From positions 42,266 to 106,265 of the forward strand of contig CBDDDW010000021.1 of the NCBI GenBank assembly GCA_965226805.1: a DNA stretch of 64,000 nt. Direction: 5' to 3'. Every line of letters begins with the position of its first letter. Position 1 is the stretch's first letter. Source of the DNA: CBDDDW01 sp965226805. Its GTDB lineage: Bacteria > Chloroflexota > Dehalococcoidia > Lucifugimonadales > JAGWBF01. Below are positions 6,854 to 15,642 of this stretch, piece after piece. The position numbers and the translations under genes were made by a program. The notes beneath the pieces were generated by a model. It had not been told where the DNA came from. It was given only the letters and a program-made list of their open reading frames with translations, and searched no databases.

Positions 6854-8986
6854 ATGTTGAATCGGTTGTTAAGGCCGAAAGCCCTGCTCGTAATTCCATT
6901 ACTGGTAGTCCTGACGATGGCAGTGGCCTGTGGAGACGACGCAGACGTGCCCACCCCTCAACCCACGGCTACGCCCATAGACATAGCCGCCATTACGACG
7001 CAGCTCCAGCAGGCGCTGCAGGACACGCTGAAAGACGTGACAGCCGGCGCGGTAACCAGCCAGGATATCCAGAGCGCGGTGTCGACGGCGATAGCGGCGA
7101 TCCCAGCGCCTCCAGCGGCCGTCTCCGCGGCAGAGATACAGACGATGGTCTCGGCAGCTGTCACGGCTGCCTTGCCTAAGGAAGCCAGCGCGGATGAGAT
7201 ACGCAGGTTAGTAACGGACGCTGTCACTGCCGCCACGGCCGGTGCGGCCACCCAAGACGATGTGGCGCAGGCAATAACAAAGGCAGTAACAGACGCCGCG
7301 GCCTCTGCAATCACCGAGACAGATGTGGCCCTGGCAATATCCAGGGCAGTCTCGGCTGCCGCGCTCTCCGATGACGATATTCGGAGGGTCGTCCAGGCGT
7401 CACTTCCAACCGCAACTCCAACCCTGGCCCCGACGCCCACTCCCGAGGCCGCTCCCAGCATATTGGTTCTCGCCACCAACGACGTTCCCGCGGGGCTGGA
7501 CATTCGGAGGTCAGCAGGCGGGACCCGTTCGGGGCAGGAAGCCAAGCGAAACATGGCTGACTTCCCCATCCGATACGCTCGCACGCCCACGGCTGACGGC
7601 AACTTCAGAGTGGACACCGGCGAGTTCGAGGGCCGTCTCGCGGAGTCCTGGTCGATCAGCCCCGACGGACAAACATATACGTTCAATGTTCGCCAGGGCG
7701 TTATGAGCAACTTCGGGAACGAGCTGACCTCCGAAGACTTCAGGTACTTCATGGAGCGGATCATGAGTGGCCCATTCACTATCTGGAGATTCGTGATAGG
7801 TGGTCACGGCCTGAGTAGCCTGGACCAGGTGGAGGTGATAGACCGCTACACCATACAGTACACGCTGCCCAAGCCGGACTCGGTATTCATACATAGCAAT
7901 ACCCTCTTCCGGACAATAGAGGACTCGACAGAGGTGAAAACACACATCACCGAGGATGACCCGATTGGACTCGAGTGGACTGGGAACAACACGGCGCACT
8001 TCGGGGCCTATACGCTCACAAGGACTGAGCAGGGAGTGTCTGTCGAGTTTGAGCCAAATCCCAACTACTGGGACGGGACACCGAACAACGCCAGGGTGAT
8101 CATCCGCCGGGTGCCGGAACCCAGTACCCGAGCCAGCCTGATGTTGGCGGGAGTAGTCGACATCGCCTGGGGGCTGGGAGTTGATGAACTGTCCAGGCTA
8201 GTCGGGGTGCCAGGTGTGAAGATCTTGCGGGACCCGGACAACCTGATCGGGCTGGAGAGCAATCTGGTTATGAACACCGGCAGGGCCCCCTTCGACAATG
8301 TCCTGGTTCGGAAAGCCATCGCCCACGCCATCCCCTACGACGACATCATTCAGGGTGTCTTTGGTGGGAACGCCACCAAGTCCCACAACCTGCTCCGGCC
8401 CATAGATTTTGGCAACGACGCCAGCAGGGACTGGTACACCTACGACATCGATTTGGCGAGGGACCTGCTGGCAGAGGCCGGGCTGGCGGACGGTTTCTCT
8501 ACCTCCGTGATCATGTCGGAACGGTCGGCGACGGGGCAGAACCTGCTGCTCGCCATCAAGACTTCGCTGGCAGATATCGGCATCGATATGGACATCGATA
8601 TAAGGACCGAAGCAGTTTTCCGAGGTATGAGCTTCCAGAACCCGAAACCCTACGAGATGTTCCTGGAGGACATCTCCCGGGCCTTTGTGCCTCACCCCCT
8701 ATTTGTCTACACCCACTTCTGGCAGCCCCCTGGGGTCTCCTGCTGCAACACTTCCGATTACAACAACGACCAGGTCACATCCCTCCTCACCCAGGCGTTA
8801 GCCTCAACAGATGAGGTGGAGGTGATAAGCATGATCAACCAGATCCAGGACATAATCATGGAGGACGTTCCCATCGTCCCCATTGCGTACGTCCTGGATA
8901 GGGTAGCCGTCAGAGATAACATTTCGGGCATCATTTGGGAAGCGGCTGTCTGGGCGGACTGGGCGGAGATAGTAAAGGCCCAATAG
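6854..8986 (+). CDS. Solute-binding lipoprotein, SBP family 5 (peptide/opine type), with long Ala-rich stalk
   Basis: A 710-residue protein; the ATG at 6854 follows GGAGGT by 7 nt. It opens with a signal peptide and lipobox VLTMAVAC, then a PTPQPTATP linker. Residues about 35-185 are an unusual alanine-rich stretch of six similar 20-27-residue units (for example VTSQDIQSAVSTAIAA, ASADEIRRLVTDAVTAA, ITETDVALAISRAVSAA), predicted helical. A second PTATPTLAPTPTPEA linker follows. From about residue 210 the chain is a DppA/OppA-type binding protein: RLAESWSISPDGQTYTFNVR, FEPNPNYWDGTP, VRKAIAHAIPYDDI and a C-terminal DVPIVPIAY. No permease or ATPase gene is adjacent, so the transporter is encoded elsewhere or the protein acts as a sensor. 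Confidence 0.9.
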   Translation: MLNRLLRPKALLVIPLLVVLTMAVACGDDADVPTPQPTATPIDIAAITTQLQQALQDTLKDVTAGAVTSQDIQSAVSTAIAAIPAPPAAVSAAEIQTMVSAAVTAALPKEASADEIRRLVTDAVTAATAGAATQDDVAQAITKAVTDAAASAITETDVALAISRAVSAAALSDDDIRRVVQASLPTATPTLAPTPTPEAAPSILVLATNDVPAGLDIRRSAGGTRSGQEAKRNMADFPIRYARTPTADGNFRVDTGEFEGRLAESWSISPDGQTYTFNVRQGVMSNFGNELTSEDFRYFMERIMSGPFTIWRFVIGGHGLSSLDQVEVIDRYTIQYTLPKPDSVFIHSNTLFRTIEDSTEVKTHITEDDPIGLEWTGNNTAHFGAYTLTRTEQGVSVEFEPNPNYWDGTPNNARVIIRRVPEPSTRASLMLAGVVDIAWGLGVDELSRLVGVPGVKILRDPDNLIGLESNLVMNTGRAPFDNVLVRKAIAHAIPYDDIIQGVFGGNATKSHNLLRPIDFGNDASRDWYTYDIDLARDLLAEAGLADGFSTSVIMSERSATGQNLLLAIKTSLADIGIDMDIDIRTEAVFRGMSFQNPKPYEMFLEDISRAFVPHPLFVYTHFWQPPGVSCCNTSDYNNDQVTSLLTQALASTDEVEVISMINQIQDIIMEDVPIVPIAYVLDRVAVRDNISGIIWEAAVWADWAEIVKAQ

Positions 8987-8987
8987 C

Positions 8988-9548
8988 ATGGCGTCTCCGG
9001 CGGAGAGGAGCAGCCCGCAGGAGCATCTCGAGGGCGGGCCGATGGCGCCCGGCAGCATTGAGCTATCGGTCTTCGCGGACCCCGAGAACACCGAGTTCGT
9101 CGACGTCGGTGCTGTTAAGTTCGGCGTCGAGTTTCGGTTCCTGAACAAATTCGACGCCCAGCTGAGGGAGACGGACCAGGTGGCCGATTTCGGCGTCTGC
9201 GTCCACGTTTTCGCCGGTGGCACGGACAAGACCCAGGAGCGGCTCCGCTTCGACTGCTTCGAGATCAAGCCCCATTATCACTACATCAACTTAAGTGAGG
9301 GGCGAAACGAACGGCACCGCGTGGACACCGCGGCCTGCGGAGACCCATACGAGTGGATGATGGACTGCCTGAAGACCAGACTGCCGGCGATGCTGATCGA
9401 GGCCGGTGATCCCGAAGCGGCCAGGCGCCTCGACCAGCGAGAAGTAGAAGCGGCGCTGCCCAAGGTGGACGCCTGGGCCAGGGCCCTGGCCAGGCGGGTT
9501 CAGACCAACTGGCATGGAACAATGGTACTCTCTGGAGACGCTATGTAG
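8988..9548 (+). CDS. Conserved hypothetical protein
   Basis: Encodes up to 186 residues directly after the SBP gene. I do not recognise a catalytic family. The sequence is acidic and beta-rich in its first half (IELSVFADPENTEFVDVGAV), has a central RFDCFEIKPHYHYI segment with a His-x-His pair, and a helical C-terminal half (DPYEWMMDCLKTRLPAMLIE, EAARRLDQREVEAAL). Start uncertain: ATG 8988 lacks a clear ribosome binding site, and the second ATG at 9042 (MAPGSIELSV) fits the apparent domain edge better. No signal peptide. A composite hairpin follows the stop. Confidence 0.55.
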   Translation: MASPAERSSPQEHLEGGPMAPGSIELSVFADPENTEFVDVGAVKFGVEFRFLNKFDAQLRETDQVADFGVCVHVFAGGTDKTQERLRFDCFEIKPHYHYINLSEGRNERHRVDTAACGDPYEWMMDCLKTRLPAMLIEAGDPEAARRLDQREVEAALPKVDAWARALARRVQTNWHGTMVLSGDAM

Positions 9549-9561
9549 TCTCCCGATGGGC

Positions 9562-9605
9562 GGGCGTCCCAAAGATGGGCACGGTGACATGCCCAGCGGA
9601 CGCCC
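9562..9605 (+). terminator. Composite hairpin after the hypothetical gene
   Basis: GGGCGTCC (9562-9569) pairs with GGACGCCC (9598-9605) and encloses a second perfect stem TGGGCA/TGCCCA. It starts 14 bases after the stop at 9548. No U tract follows, so intrinsic termination is uncertain; it could instead protect the 3' end. Confidence 0.45.
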
Positions 9606-9703
9606 GAGACACCTCACCGGCGATCTGATGCAGGCCACATCCGAAGTTTCTGGTGTCTTCAACCTCCACCTCATGCCAGCCTAGTGGTAGTCCCTTAAAG
9701 CAA

Positions 9704-9840
9704 TTGTCGCTTTTCTGTCACCCTGAGCCCCTTCGGCTGCGCTCAGGGTAAACTCGGCGAAGGGTCTGGGGAGGTGGCAGATCCATCCCGTGAACCCGGC
9801 CCCGCCACCGGAATCTTCGCTTCGCTCCAGAATGACAAGT
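9704..9840. repeat. Dispersed palindromic repeat, family B (copy 1, diverged)
   Basis: An imperfect palindrome: TGTCACCCTGAGC...CTTCGGCTGCGCTC on one arm and GAATCTTCGCTTCGCTCCAG AATGACA on the other. It is a diverged relative of the copies at 29875-29982, 34191-34299 and 62498-62742. It fills most of the 9549-9964 gap, in which I see no gene. The 124 bases before the next start hold only its ribosome binding site. Confidence 0.65.
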
Positions 9841-9964
9841 TACTGACGAGACAAAGCACTGGCTCTTTTCGTGAGAAGAAGAATAGCACCGCGCCTCAGC
9901 TACCGAGGCTGGTCTCGTTCACAGCTGCAGTCAGGAACCCATAGCTCAGTTCAGAGGTTGATTC

Positions 9965-11599
9965 ATGGCGAAGATCACTGGAGGGCGCGCTTTACTCGAC
10001 TCCTTGAAGGCCCACGGAGTGGACCACATTTTCGGAGTCGTCTCAACCCACAACCTGGACTTGTACGATGCCCTTTACGACTCCAGGGACGCAATCAAGT
10101 ACGTGGGCGGGCGTCTTGAGCTGGGCTCTGCCTTTATGGCCGACGGATACGCCAGAGCCAGCGGCAAACCCGGCGTGCTCGTGACCAGCACCGGGCCGGG
10201 GGCCGCCGACTCAATGGGGGCCATGGGAGAGGCCTACCACTCCGGATCGGCCGTGCTGGAGATCACCACCAACGTGGAGAAGGACTTCGTGAATAGTCGG
10301 CGTGGGATGATTCACGAGCCTATAAACCAGCTGGAGATGTTCCGCTCTGTGACGGACTGGAACGCAATGATACCCGATGTGGAATCCATACCCGATTATG
10401 TCCAGGAGGCGTTCCAGCGATTTCAGACCCGAAGGCCCAGGCCCATTGAGCTTGAGATTCCTACTGATCTTCTGGGGCAGGAAGCCGACGTCGAGGTGAC
10501 TCCCCCGATGGAGGTGCCCCTGCCCCAAGGGGACCCCGCCATGATAGAGAGTGCCGCCGAGGCTCTGATCAAGGCCCGGAGGCCCATTATATTAGTTGGG
10601 GACGAGGTAAACACCTGTGGGGGCACCGAGGAGCTAATAGAGCTGGCGGAGGCGTTAGGCGCGCCGGTCGCTACCTGCAACGGCGGCAACGGCGCCTTTC
10701 CCGAGGACCATCCTCTGTTTCTGGGCCAGATCCTCGGCGGGCGGCTCATGGGACCGAACCCGATCCACGATTTCCTGAATACGTGCGATCTCGCTCTGGT
10801 TGTTGGCTCCAACCTGCCCTACAGGCTCACGGTCAACTTGGGCCTCGGTCTGCCCCCGAATCTGGTCCACATCCTGCTGGACGGAGCGGCCATAGGCAGG
10901 AACTACCCTGTGTCGATTCCGATCGTCGCCAGTCCAACGGCCGCCCTCAGGGGGATCATCTCCCAAATAGACGGTAGAGATGTACACAAAGGGGACTCCT
11001 TCAACCGGGAAATCGGCGATTGGAAGAGCCGGACCTACCAGGGGTTGAAGGAGATGTGGCCCAACGAGCTGTATACCCTGGAGGCGATGCGTAGCGTGAT
11101 CCCCCGGGATGCGGCCACCTGCTGGGGCGTCACCGTGCCAACAGATAAGGCGGTACGTTGTTTCCCCACCTACCGGCCCCGCTCATTCATCCATGCCCAC
11201 GGCTGGTCCGGCCTCGGCTTTGGCTTCCCGGTTTCCCTGGGAGCCAAGCTGGCCCGGCCGGAGGAACCCGTGGTCTGCGTGACCGGGGACGGTGGGTTCC
11301 AGTACAACATGCAGGAGCTTGGTACGGCCCACCAGTACGGCATAAACCCCGTGGTCGTCATGTTCAACGACAGCGCCTGGGGAGTCCTGAAGCAGTTCCA
11401 GAAAGACAGGTACGGCCGGACCATGGGTACGGAGCTGGACAATCCGGATTTTGTGAAACTGTTCGAGGCTTATGGCTTCGAAGGTACACGGGTGAGTACT
11501 GTGGATGAACTGGCGAACGCTCTAGGGTCGGCAGTTATGGAGGACCGCCTCCAGCTCATTGAGGCCAATATCCCCGACGGCTTCGCGAGCTTCAGGTAG
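9965..11599 (+). CDS. Thiamine-pyrophosphate-dependent enzyme of the acetolactate synthase / benzoylformate decarboxylase type
   Basis: A 544-residue three-domain TPP enzyme. The N-terminal PYR domain has VGGRLELGSAFMADGYAR with the conserved glutamate that activates TPP (near residue 51) and GVLVTSTGPG. The middle domain carries RPIILVGDEV. The C-terminal PP domain has the TPP-Mg motif GDGGFQYNMQEL...NDSAWG (about 441-470). These enzymes decarboxylate or ligate 2-oxo acids in the cytoplasm. No small regulatory subunit (IlvN) is nearby, and the FAD-site pattern cannot be judged by eye, so this is more likely a catabolic 2-oxo-acid or acyl-CoA decarboxylase than the biosynthetic AHAS. DUF1800 and NHL genes follow on the same strand. 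Confidence 0.88.
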   Translation: MAKITGGRALLDSLKAHGVDHIFGVVSTHNLDLYDALYDSRDAIKYVGGRLELGSAFMADGYARASGKPGVLVTSTGPGAADSMGAMGEAYHSGSAVLEITTNVEKDFVNSRRGMIHEPINQLEMFRSVTDWNAMIPDVESIPDYVQEAFQRFQTRRPRPIELEIPTDLLGQEADVEVTPPMEVPLPQGDPAMIESAAEALIKARRPIILVGDEVNTCGGTEELIELAEALGAPVATCNGGNGAFPEDHPLFLGQILGGRLMGPNPIHDFLNTCDLALVVGSNLPYRLTVNLGLGLPPNLVHILLDGAAIGRNYPVSIPIVASPTAALRGIISQIDGRDVHKGDSFNREIGDWKSRTYQGLKEMWPNELYTLEAMRSVIPRDAATCWGVTVPTDKAVRCFPTYRPRSFIHAHGWSGLGFGFPVSLGAKLARPEEPVVCVTGDGGFQYNMQELGTAHQYGINPVVVMFNDSAWGVLKQFQKDRYGRTMGTELDNPDFVKLFEAYGFEGTRVSTVDELANALGSAVMEDRLQLIEANIPDGFASFR

Positions 11600-11714
11600 C
11601 TGACGCGCGCCATGTATACCACCTTGACACCACGACTGGCGGCAATCACAATATCCCTGAGAGGCCCTTACGTAGTCCGAGACTCATCGGCGGATTGCAC
11701 CAGCGGAGGAACCA

Positions 11715-13124
11715 ATGTCCAAGGACCGTGACGACATACGTCTGATGGCCCACTTAATGCGGCGCGCCGGCTTCGGGGCGACCCGCGAAGAGTTGGAGGC
11801 CCGGGTTGCCAATGGGTACGAGGCCACGGTAGAAGAGCTTCTGCATCCCGAGGAGCAGGAGCCCGTGAACCGGCTGGATTTCTTGAGGTATCACCCTTGG
11901 GGATGGAAGCCCGGAACTCCCCACGGTATGGGCGCCGCCCAATGGCTGTTCTTCCTGATCAATACGAAGCGTCCCCTGGAAGAGAAGATGGCCCTGTTCT
12001 GGCATCACGTTTTCGCCACCGGGGTCTCGAAAGTAGACCATTACAACGAAGTACAAGGAATGGTGGATATGCTCCGGGAACGGGGTATGGGCAACTACCA
12101 GGAGCTTCTCTTGGCGTTGGCCAAGAATCCCGCCATGATCTTCTTCCTCGATAACAACGAGAACCACCCCGAGGCCGTTAACGAGAACTGGGGCAGAGAG
12201 CTGCTGGAGCTGTTCAGCATGGGCGTCGGCAGCTACACGGAAGACGATGTCCGTGAGTGCTCAAGGGCCTTCACGGGCTGGACGGTGAGCCCAAAGCTTC
12301 CCAGATTCCCCATGGGCCGTTTCGACTGGGGCTTCGAGTACAAAGAGGAGGACCACGACGACACCGAGAAGACCTTCCTGGGACACACAGGCCGATTCAA
12401 CGGGGAGGACATCATCGACATCATCTGCCGGCAGCCGGCAACGGCCCGGTTCATCTGCCGGCACCTGTACAGCTTCTTCGTAGCCGATGAGGCCCAGGTA
12501 CCGGCCTGGTCCGTCACGCCTCCGATGGACCCAGAAGCCATCGACACCCTCTCTAGGGCCTTCACCGAGTCCGGCTATGAGCTTCGACCCGTACTGCGGA
12601 CGCTATTCAACTCCGACTTCTTCAAGAACGCCAGCTTCTCGAAGGTAAAGAGCCCGGCCGAGGTTGTCGTCGGCACCCTGAGGCTGGTAGGTGGGGCCGA
12701 GTTCCCGGCACCGGGCATTGGAGAGCTGTCCAAACTGCCTGGCTACATGGGCCAGGACCTCCTGAACCCTCCCAGCGTGGAGGGATGGCACACAGGCATG
12801 GAATGGATTAACAGCGGGTCCCTGATGAGGCGAATCAACTTTACCGCTGAATACGTCGGCGACACCACCCGTCCGGGCGTCCAGTCTATTATCAACAAGC
12901 TCAAGGAGCAGGGAGATCTCTCGCCCGGGACGTTCGTGGACACCTGCTTGGACCTGATGGGCCCGCTGGACGTCAGTGAGGATACCAGGCAGGAGCTGAT
13001 CACCCATGCCACAGGCGAGGGCATCCTAGTCTGGGGGACGGAGCAGGGGGCTGATGGACCCTCTAAACGGGTGGGGGAGATGCTCCAGCTGATAGTCTCA
13101 TTGAAGGACTACCAACGCGTCTAG
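11715..13124 (+). CDS. DUF1800 domain protein
   Basis: A 469-residue protein with the DUF1800 core: HLMRRAGFGATREELEA at the start, MALFWHHVFATG, then NENWGRELLELFSMGVG and YTEDDVRECSRAFTGWTV. The ATG at 11715 follows GGAGGA by 5 nt. The biochemical function of DUF1800 is unknown. In many bacteria it pairs with a DUF1501 sulfatase-like secreted protein; none is seen here. No signal peptide is visible. The NHL gene starts 136 bases downstream on the same strand. Confidence 0.9.
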   Translation: MSKDRDDIRLMAHLMRRAGFGATREELEARVANGYEATVEELLHPEEQEPVNRLDFLRYHPWGWKPGTPHGMGAAQWLFFLINTKRPLEEKMALFWHHVFATGVSKVDHYNEVQGMVDMLRERGMGNYQELLLALAKNPAMIFFLDNNENHPEAVNENWGRELLELFSMGVGSYTEDDVRECSRAFTGWTVSPKLPRFPMGRFDWGFEYKEEDHDDTEKTFLGHTGRFNGEDIIDIICRQPATARFICRHLYSFFVADEAQVPAWSVTPPMDPEAIDTLSRAFTESGYELRPVLRTLFNSDFFKNASFSKVKSPAEVVVGTLRLVGGAEFPAPGIGELSKLPGYMGQDLLNPPSVEGWHTGMEWINSGSLMRRINFTAEYVGDTTRPGVQSIINKLKEQGDLSPGTFVDTCLDLMGPLDVSEDTRQELITHATGEGILVWGTEQGADGPSKRVGEMLQLIVSLKDYQRV

Positions 13125-13260
13125 CGGATTTAAGTTGGGGAGCCACGTGCTCAGCAACGCTGCGACCGGCTGGCGCTCGAGGAAGCTCCCCTTCCTGCCG
13201 TCGCTATGATAGGGCCTTTCGACGGGGCGCCGGTATCTACCTAACACTGGTAGGGATAGC

Positions 13261-14309
13261 ATGTTTACGCAGAACGTATCTGGGCGGGTCTATGACTTCA
13301 GCCATGCCGTAGGCCGGGGGTCGGAAGAGGGCCAGGGCTTTGGGATGCCCATTGCCCTCGCCATGGGTCAGGGTGACACGGTGTATGTCCTGAGCCGGGG
13401 CTTTGAAGCCAATTCGAACGTTCCCTGGAACCGTACGAGCATCGGCGCCCGGGTAGGCAAGTACACGATTGGAAGCGTGTCTGGTGATGAAGCGTTCGTG
13501 ACTGAGTTCGGCGGGAGCGGCGACGCCGACGGCGAGTTCATTTGGCCGGTGGAAGTCGCCGTCGACTCCGCGGAGAACGTATACGTTACCGATGAGTGGC
13601 TCAACCGAGTATCGACATTCGACAAGAACGGCAACTTCCTGGGGCAATGGGGCTCGGTAGGGAGTGGCGACGGGGAGCTCAACCGTCCATCGGGTATTGG
13701 CCTCGACCGGGAGGACAATGTCTACGTCGTCGATAGCATGAACCATCGAGTGCAGAAGTTCACGAAGGACGGGACTTACCTGGCCAAGTGGGGCCGCCAG
13801 GGCACCGGCGAAGGAGAATTCGACATCCCCTGGGGCCTGACGCTCGACGATGAGGGCTACGTGTATGTGGCCGACCACCGGAACAACCGGATACAGAAGT
13901 TCACGCCCGATGGTGATTTCGTGGCCAAGTTCGGCAGCTATGGGACCGGCCGTGGCCAGCTATGCCGTCCCGCGGGTGTTGCGGTGGACCCAGATGGCGA
14001 CGTGTACGTCTGCGACTGGGGGAACGATCGAGTTCAAGCGTTTGGGCCCGATGGCAGGTTCATTACGAGCTTCATAGGAGACGCACAGGAGCTCTCCGCG
14101 TGGCAGCAGCTTGTCGTCGATGGTAATGTGGACATACAGAAAGCCCGCCGCAGGGTCTACACCACCGAGCCCGAGTGGCGTTTCGCTTTACCTACGGGCA
14201 TCGCGTTCGATGCCGATAAGGGACGTTTCTGGTGACCGATCCCCAGCGGCTGCGGCTCCAGATATACAACAAATTGAAAGGCTACCTGGAACCGCAGTTC
14301 AACCTATAA
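13261..14309 (+). CDS. NHL-repeat beta-propeller protein (copy 1; single-base frameshift near the end)
   Basis: About 350 residues with five to six NHL blades; each has a pattern like VYVADHRNNRIQKFTPDGDFVAKFG or VYVTDEWLNRVSTFDKNGNF. The paralogue at 31917-32981 is about the same length and closely similar from the first residues (TQ-V-GR-YD-SHA-GRGS) to the last (LQ-YNK-KGY-PQFNL). In this copy the frame closes early at 14235 (GRFW stop); shifting frame at the TTTC at 14226-14229 restores LVTDPQRLRLQIYNKLKGY and the stop at 14307-14309. One C seems missing (TTTC for TTTCC). No signal peptide is visible. NHL propellers bind proteins or ligands, or act as lyases; the role here is unknown. Confidence 0.85.
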
Positions 14310-14368
14310 GGCGACGGGTCCCGCTCCGAGGCGGTGCTCTCGCTCCCGGAGTCCGCGTCGGACTCTAG

Positions 14369-14524
14369 GAGGCTGATGAAGAAGGGAGTGCAGAGGGGCG
14401 AAGCCTCTTTGCCGGGAGTCTGAGGGTGTCCCTCAGATGTAAATTCTTCCCCCTGCCTGGCCAGGCATGTCCTGAGCCTGCCGAAGGGAAGGGGGATGGT
14501 CGGAAGGGTTGTTCAGCACCCTGT
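14369..14524 (-). repeat. Dispersed intergenic repeat, family A (copy 2, inverted)
   Basis: Reverse complement of the family-A element: GAGGCTGATGAAGAAGGGAG at the left, then TGTCCTGAGCCTGCCGAAGG, and AGGGTTGTTCAGCACCCTG at the right. It occupies about half of the 300-base gap between the NHL and cyclase genes; nothing else is seen in that gap. Confidence 0.8.
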
Positions 14525-14609
14525 CAGGGTAGTATTCCAGCCGTCAGCCCTGGAAACGAATTCGCGTGAAGCTCGGACCATATGCTGTTCTCAGCTAAAG
14601 GAGGAGATA

Positions 14610-15560
14610 ATGGCAAACAGACGAATGCCGTCCGAAGAGGAAGTGGTAACCTATATGACTTCCCTCAACAACTGGGGGAGATGGGGACCCGACGATGAAC
14701 TTGGGACCCTCAACCTTATCACCCCTGAGAAAACTCTTCAGGCGGTGGGGCTGGTCAAAGAAGGGATCAGTGTGACCTGCGCCAGGCTGATCCTCCACGA
14801 GAACGCCTCGGACGTGCCTGTACAGTTCCAACACTATATGGTTTTCACCGGCGAGGCCGCCCCGGACATCGGCCCAGGATTCTCGGGCGACTACATCTCG
14901 ATGCCCGTCCACGGGCATACGATCACCCATATAGATAGTCCCGTTCACAACTTCTGGGACGGTAAGATGTACAACGGGAAACCCGCCTCGCTGGTTAACA
15001 CCATGGACAAGGCCTCGGCGGGCGGCATTCAGAATATCGGGAATGGCGTGATCACCCGAGGGGTGATGCTGGACATCGCCAAGGTGCAAGGGAAGAAGTG
15101 GCTCGATGAGGCAGAGGCGGTCTTTCCCGAAGACCTGGAGGAGGCCGAGTCAGCCCAGGGAGTACGGGTAGAGGAAGGAGACGCACTCCTGGTCCGGATG
15201 GGCTGGTACAAGAAGCGGCAGGAAGTGGGCCCCCCCACTCCGCCGGGCTGCCCCGGGGTACACGCCGCATGCTACCCCTGGCTGCACGAGCGAGGCGTCT
15301 CGCTGATGGTCACCGACACCAACTTCGACGTACCTCGATATACAGACTCCAATCCCAGCGAGTACTCTCCGGAGATGGATCTGCTCATACCATCCATCGG
15401 GACGGTGGCGATGGGGTTATTCGACATAGACGTCGCCAATCTGGAAGACCTGGCTGAGGTATGCAACCGGCTAAATCGCTGGGAGTTCATGTTTATCGTG
15501 GCGCCTCTGAGGATCCACAACGGCACAGGCTCACCCGTCAACCCGCTGGCTGTTTTTTAG
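14610..15560 (+). CDS. Cyclase-family / kynurenine formamidase-like hydrolase
   Basis: A 316-residue protein; the start ATG at 14610 has AAGGAGG 6 nt upstream, so the open upstream extension to 14496 is not used. The putative metal site is HGHTITHIDSPVHNF (about residues 104-118), matching the HxGTHxDxPxHF-type motif of the cyclase / KynB superfamily, with TDTNFDVPRY in place of the usual second motif near residue 237. Members hydrolyse N-formylkynurenine, isatin or cyclic amides and esters using Zn or Mn. No tryptophan-degradation genes are adjacent, so the substrate is open. It converges with the sulfite-oxidase-like gene. Confidence 0.85.
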   Translation: MANRRMPSEEEVVTYMTSLNNWGRWGPDDELGTLNLITPEKTLQAVGLVKEGISVTCARLILHENASDVPVQFQHYMVFTGEAAPDIGPGFSGDYISMPVHGHTITHIDSPVHNFWDGKMYNGKPASLVNTMDKASAGGIQNIGNGVITRGVMLDIAKVQGKKWLDEAEAVFPEDLEEAESAQGVRVEEGDALLVRMGWYKKRQEVGPPTPPGCPGVHAACYPWLHERGVSLMVTDTNFDVPRYTDSNPSEYSPEMDLLIPSIGTVAMGLFDIDVANLEDLAEVCNRLNRWEFMFIVAPLRIHNGTGSPVNPLAVF

Positions 15561-15642
15561 CCTCTGGTGCGATCAAGCAAAAGGCCTTCACAAGAGGCAG
15601 CCGCTGGAGGAGCTACATCGCGGGTCTAAGGGATTAGTCCTG

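Noticed and set aside
6958..7779. Long antisense open frame (273 codons) within the SBP gene
   Set aside because: It is a shadow of the repetitive Ala-rich stalk codons on the other strand; no start signal and the composition mirrors the real gene.
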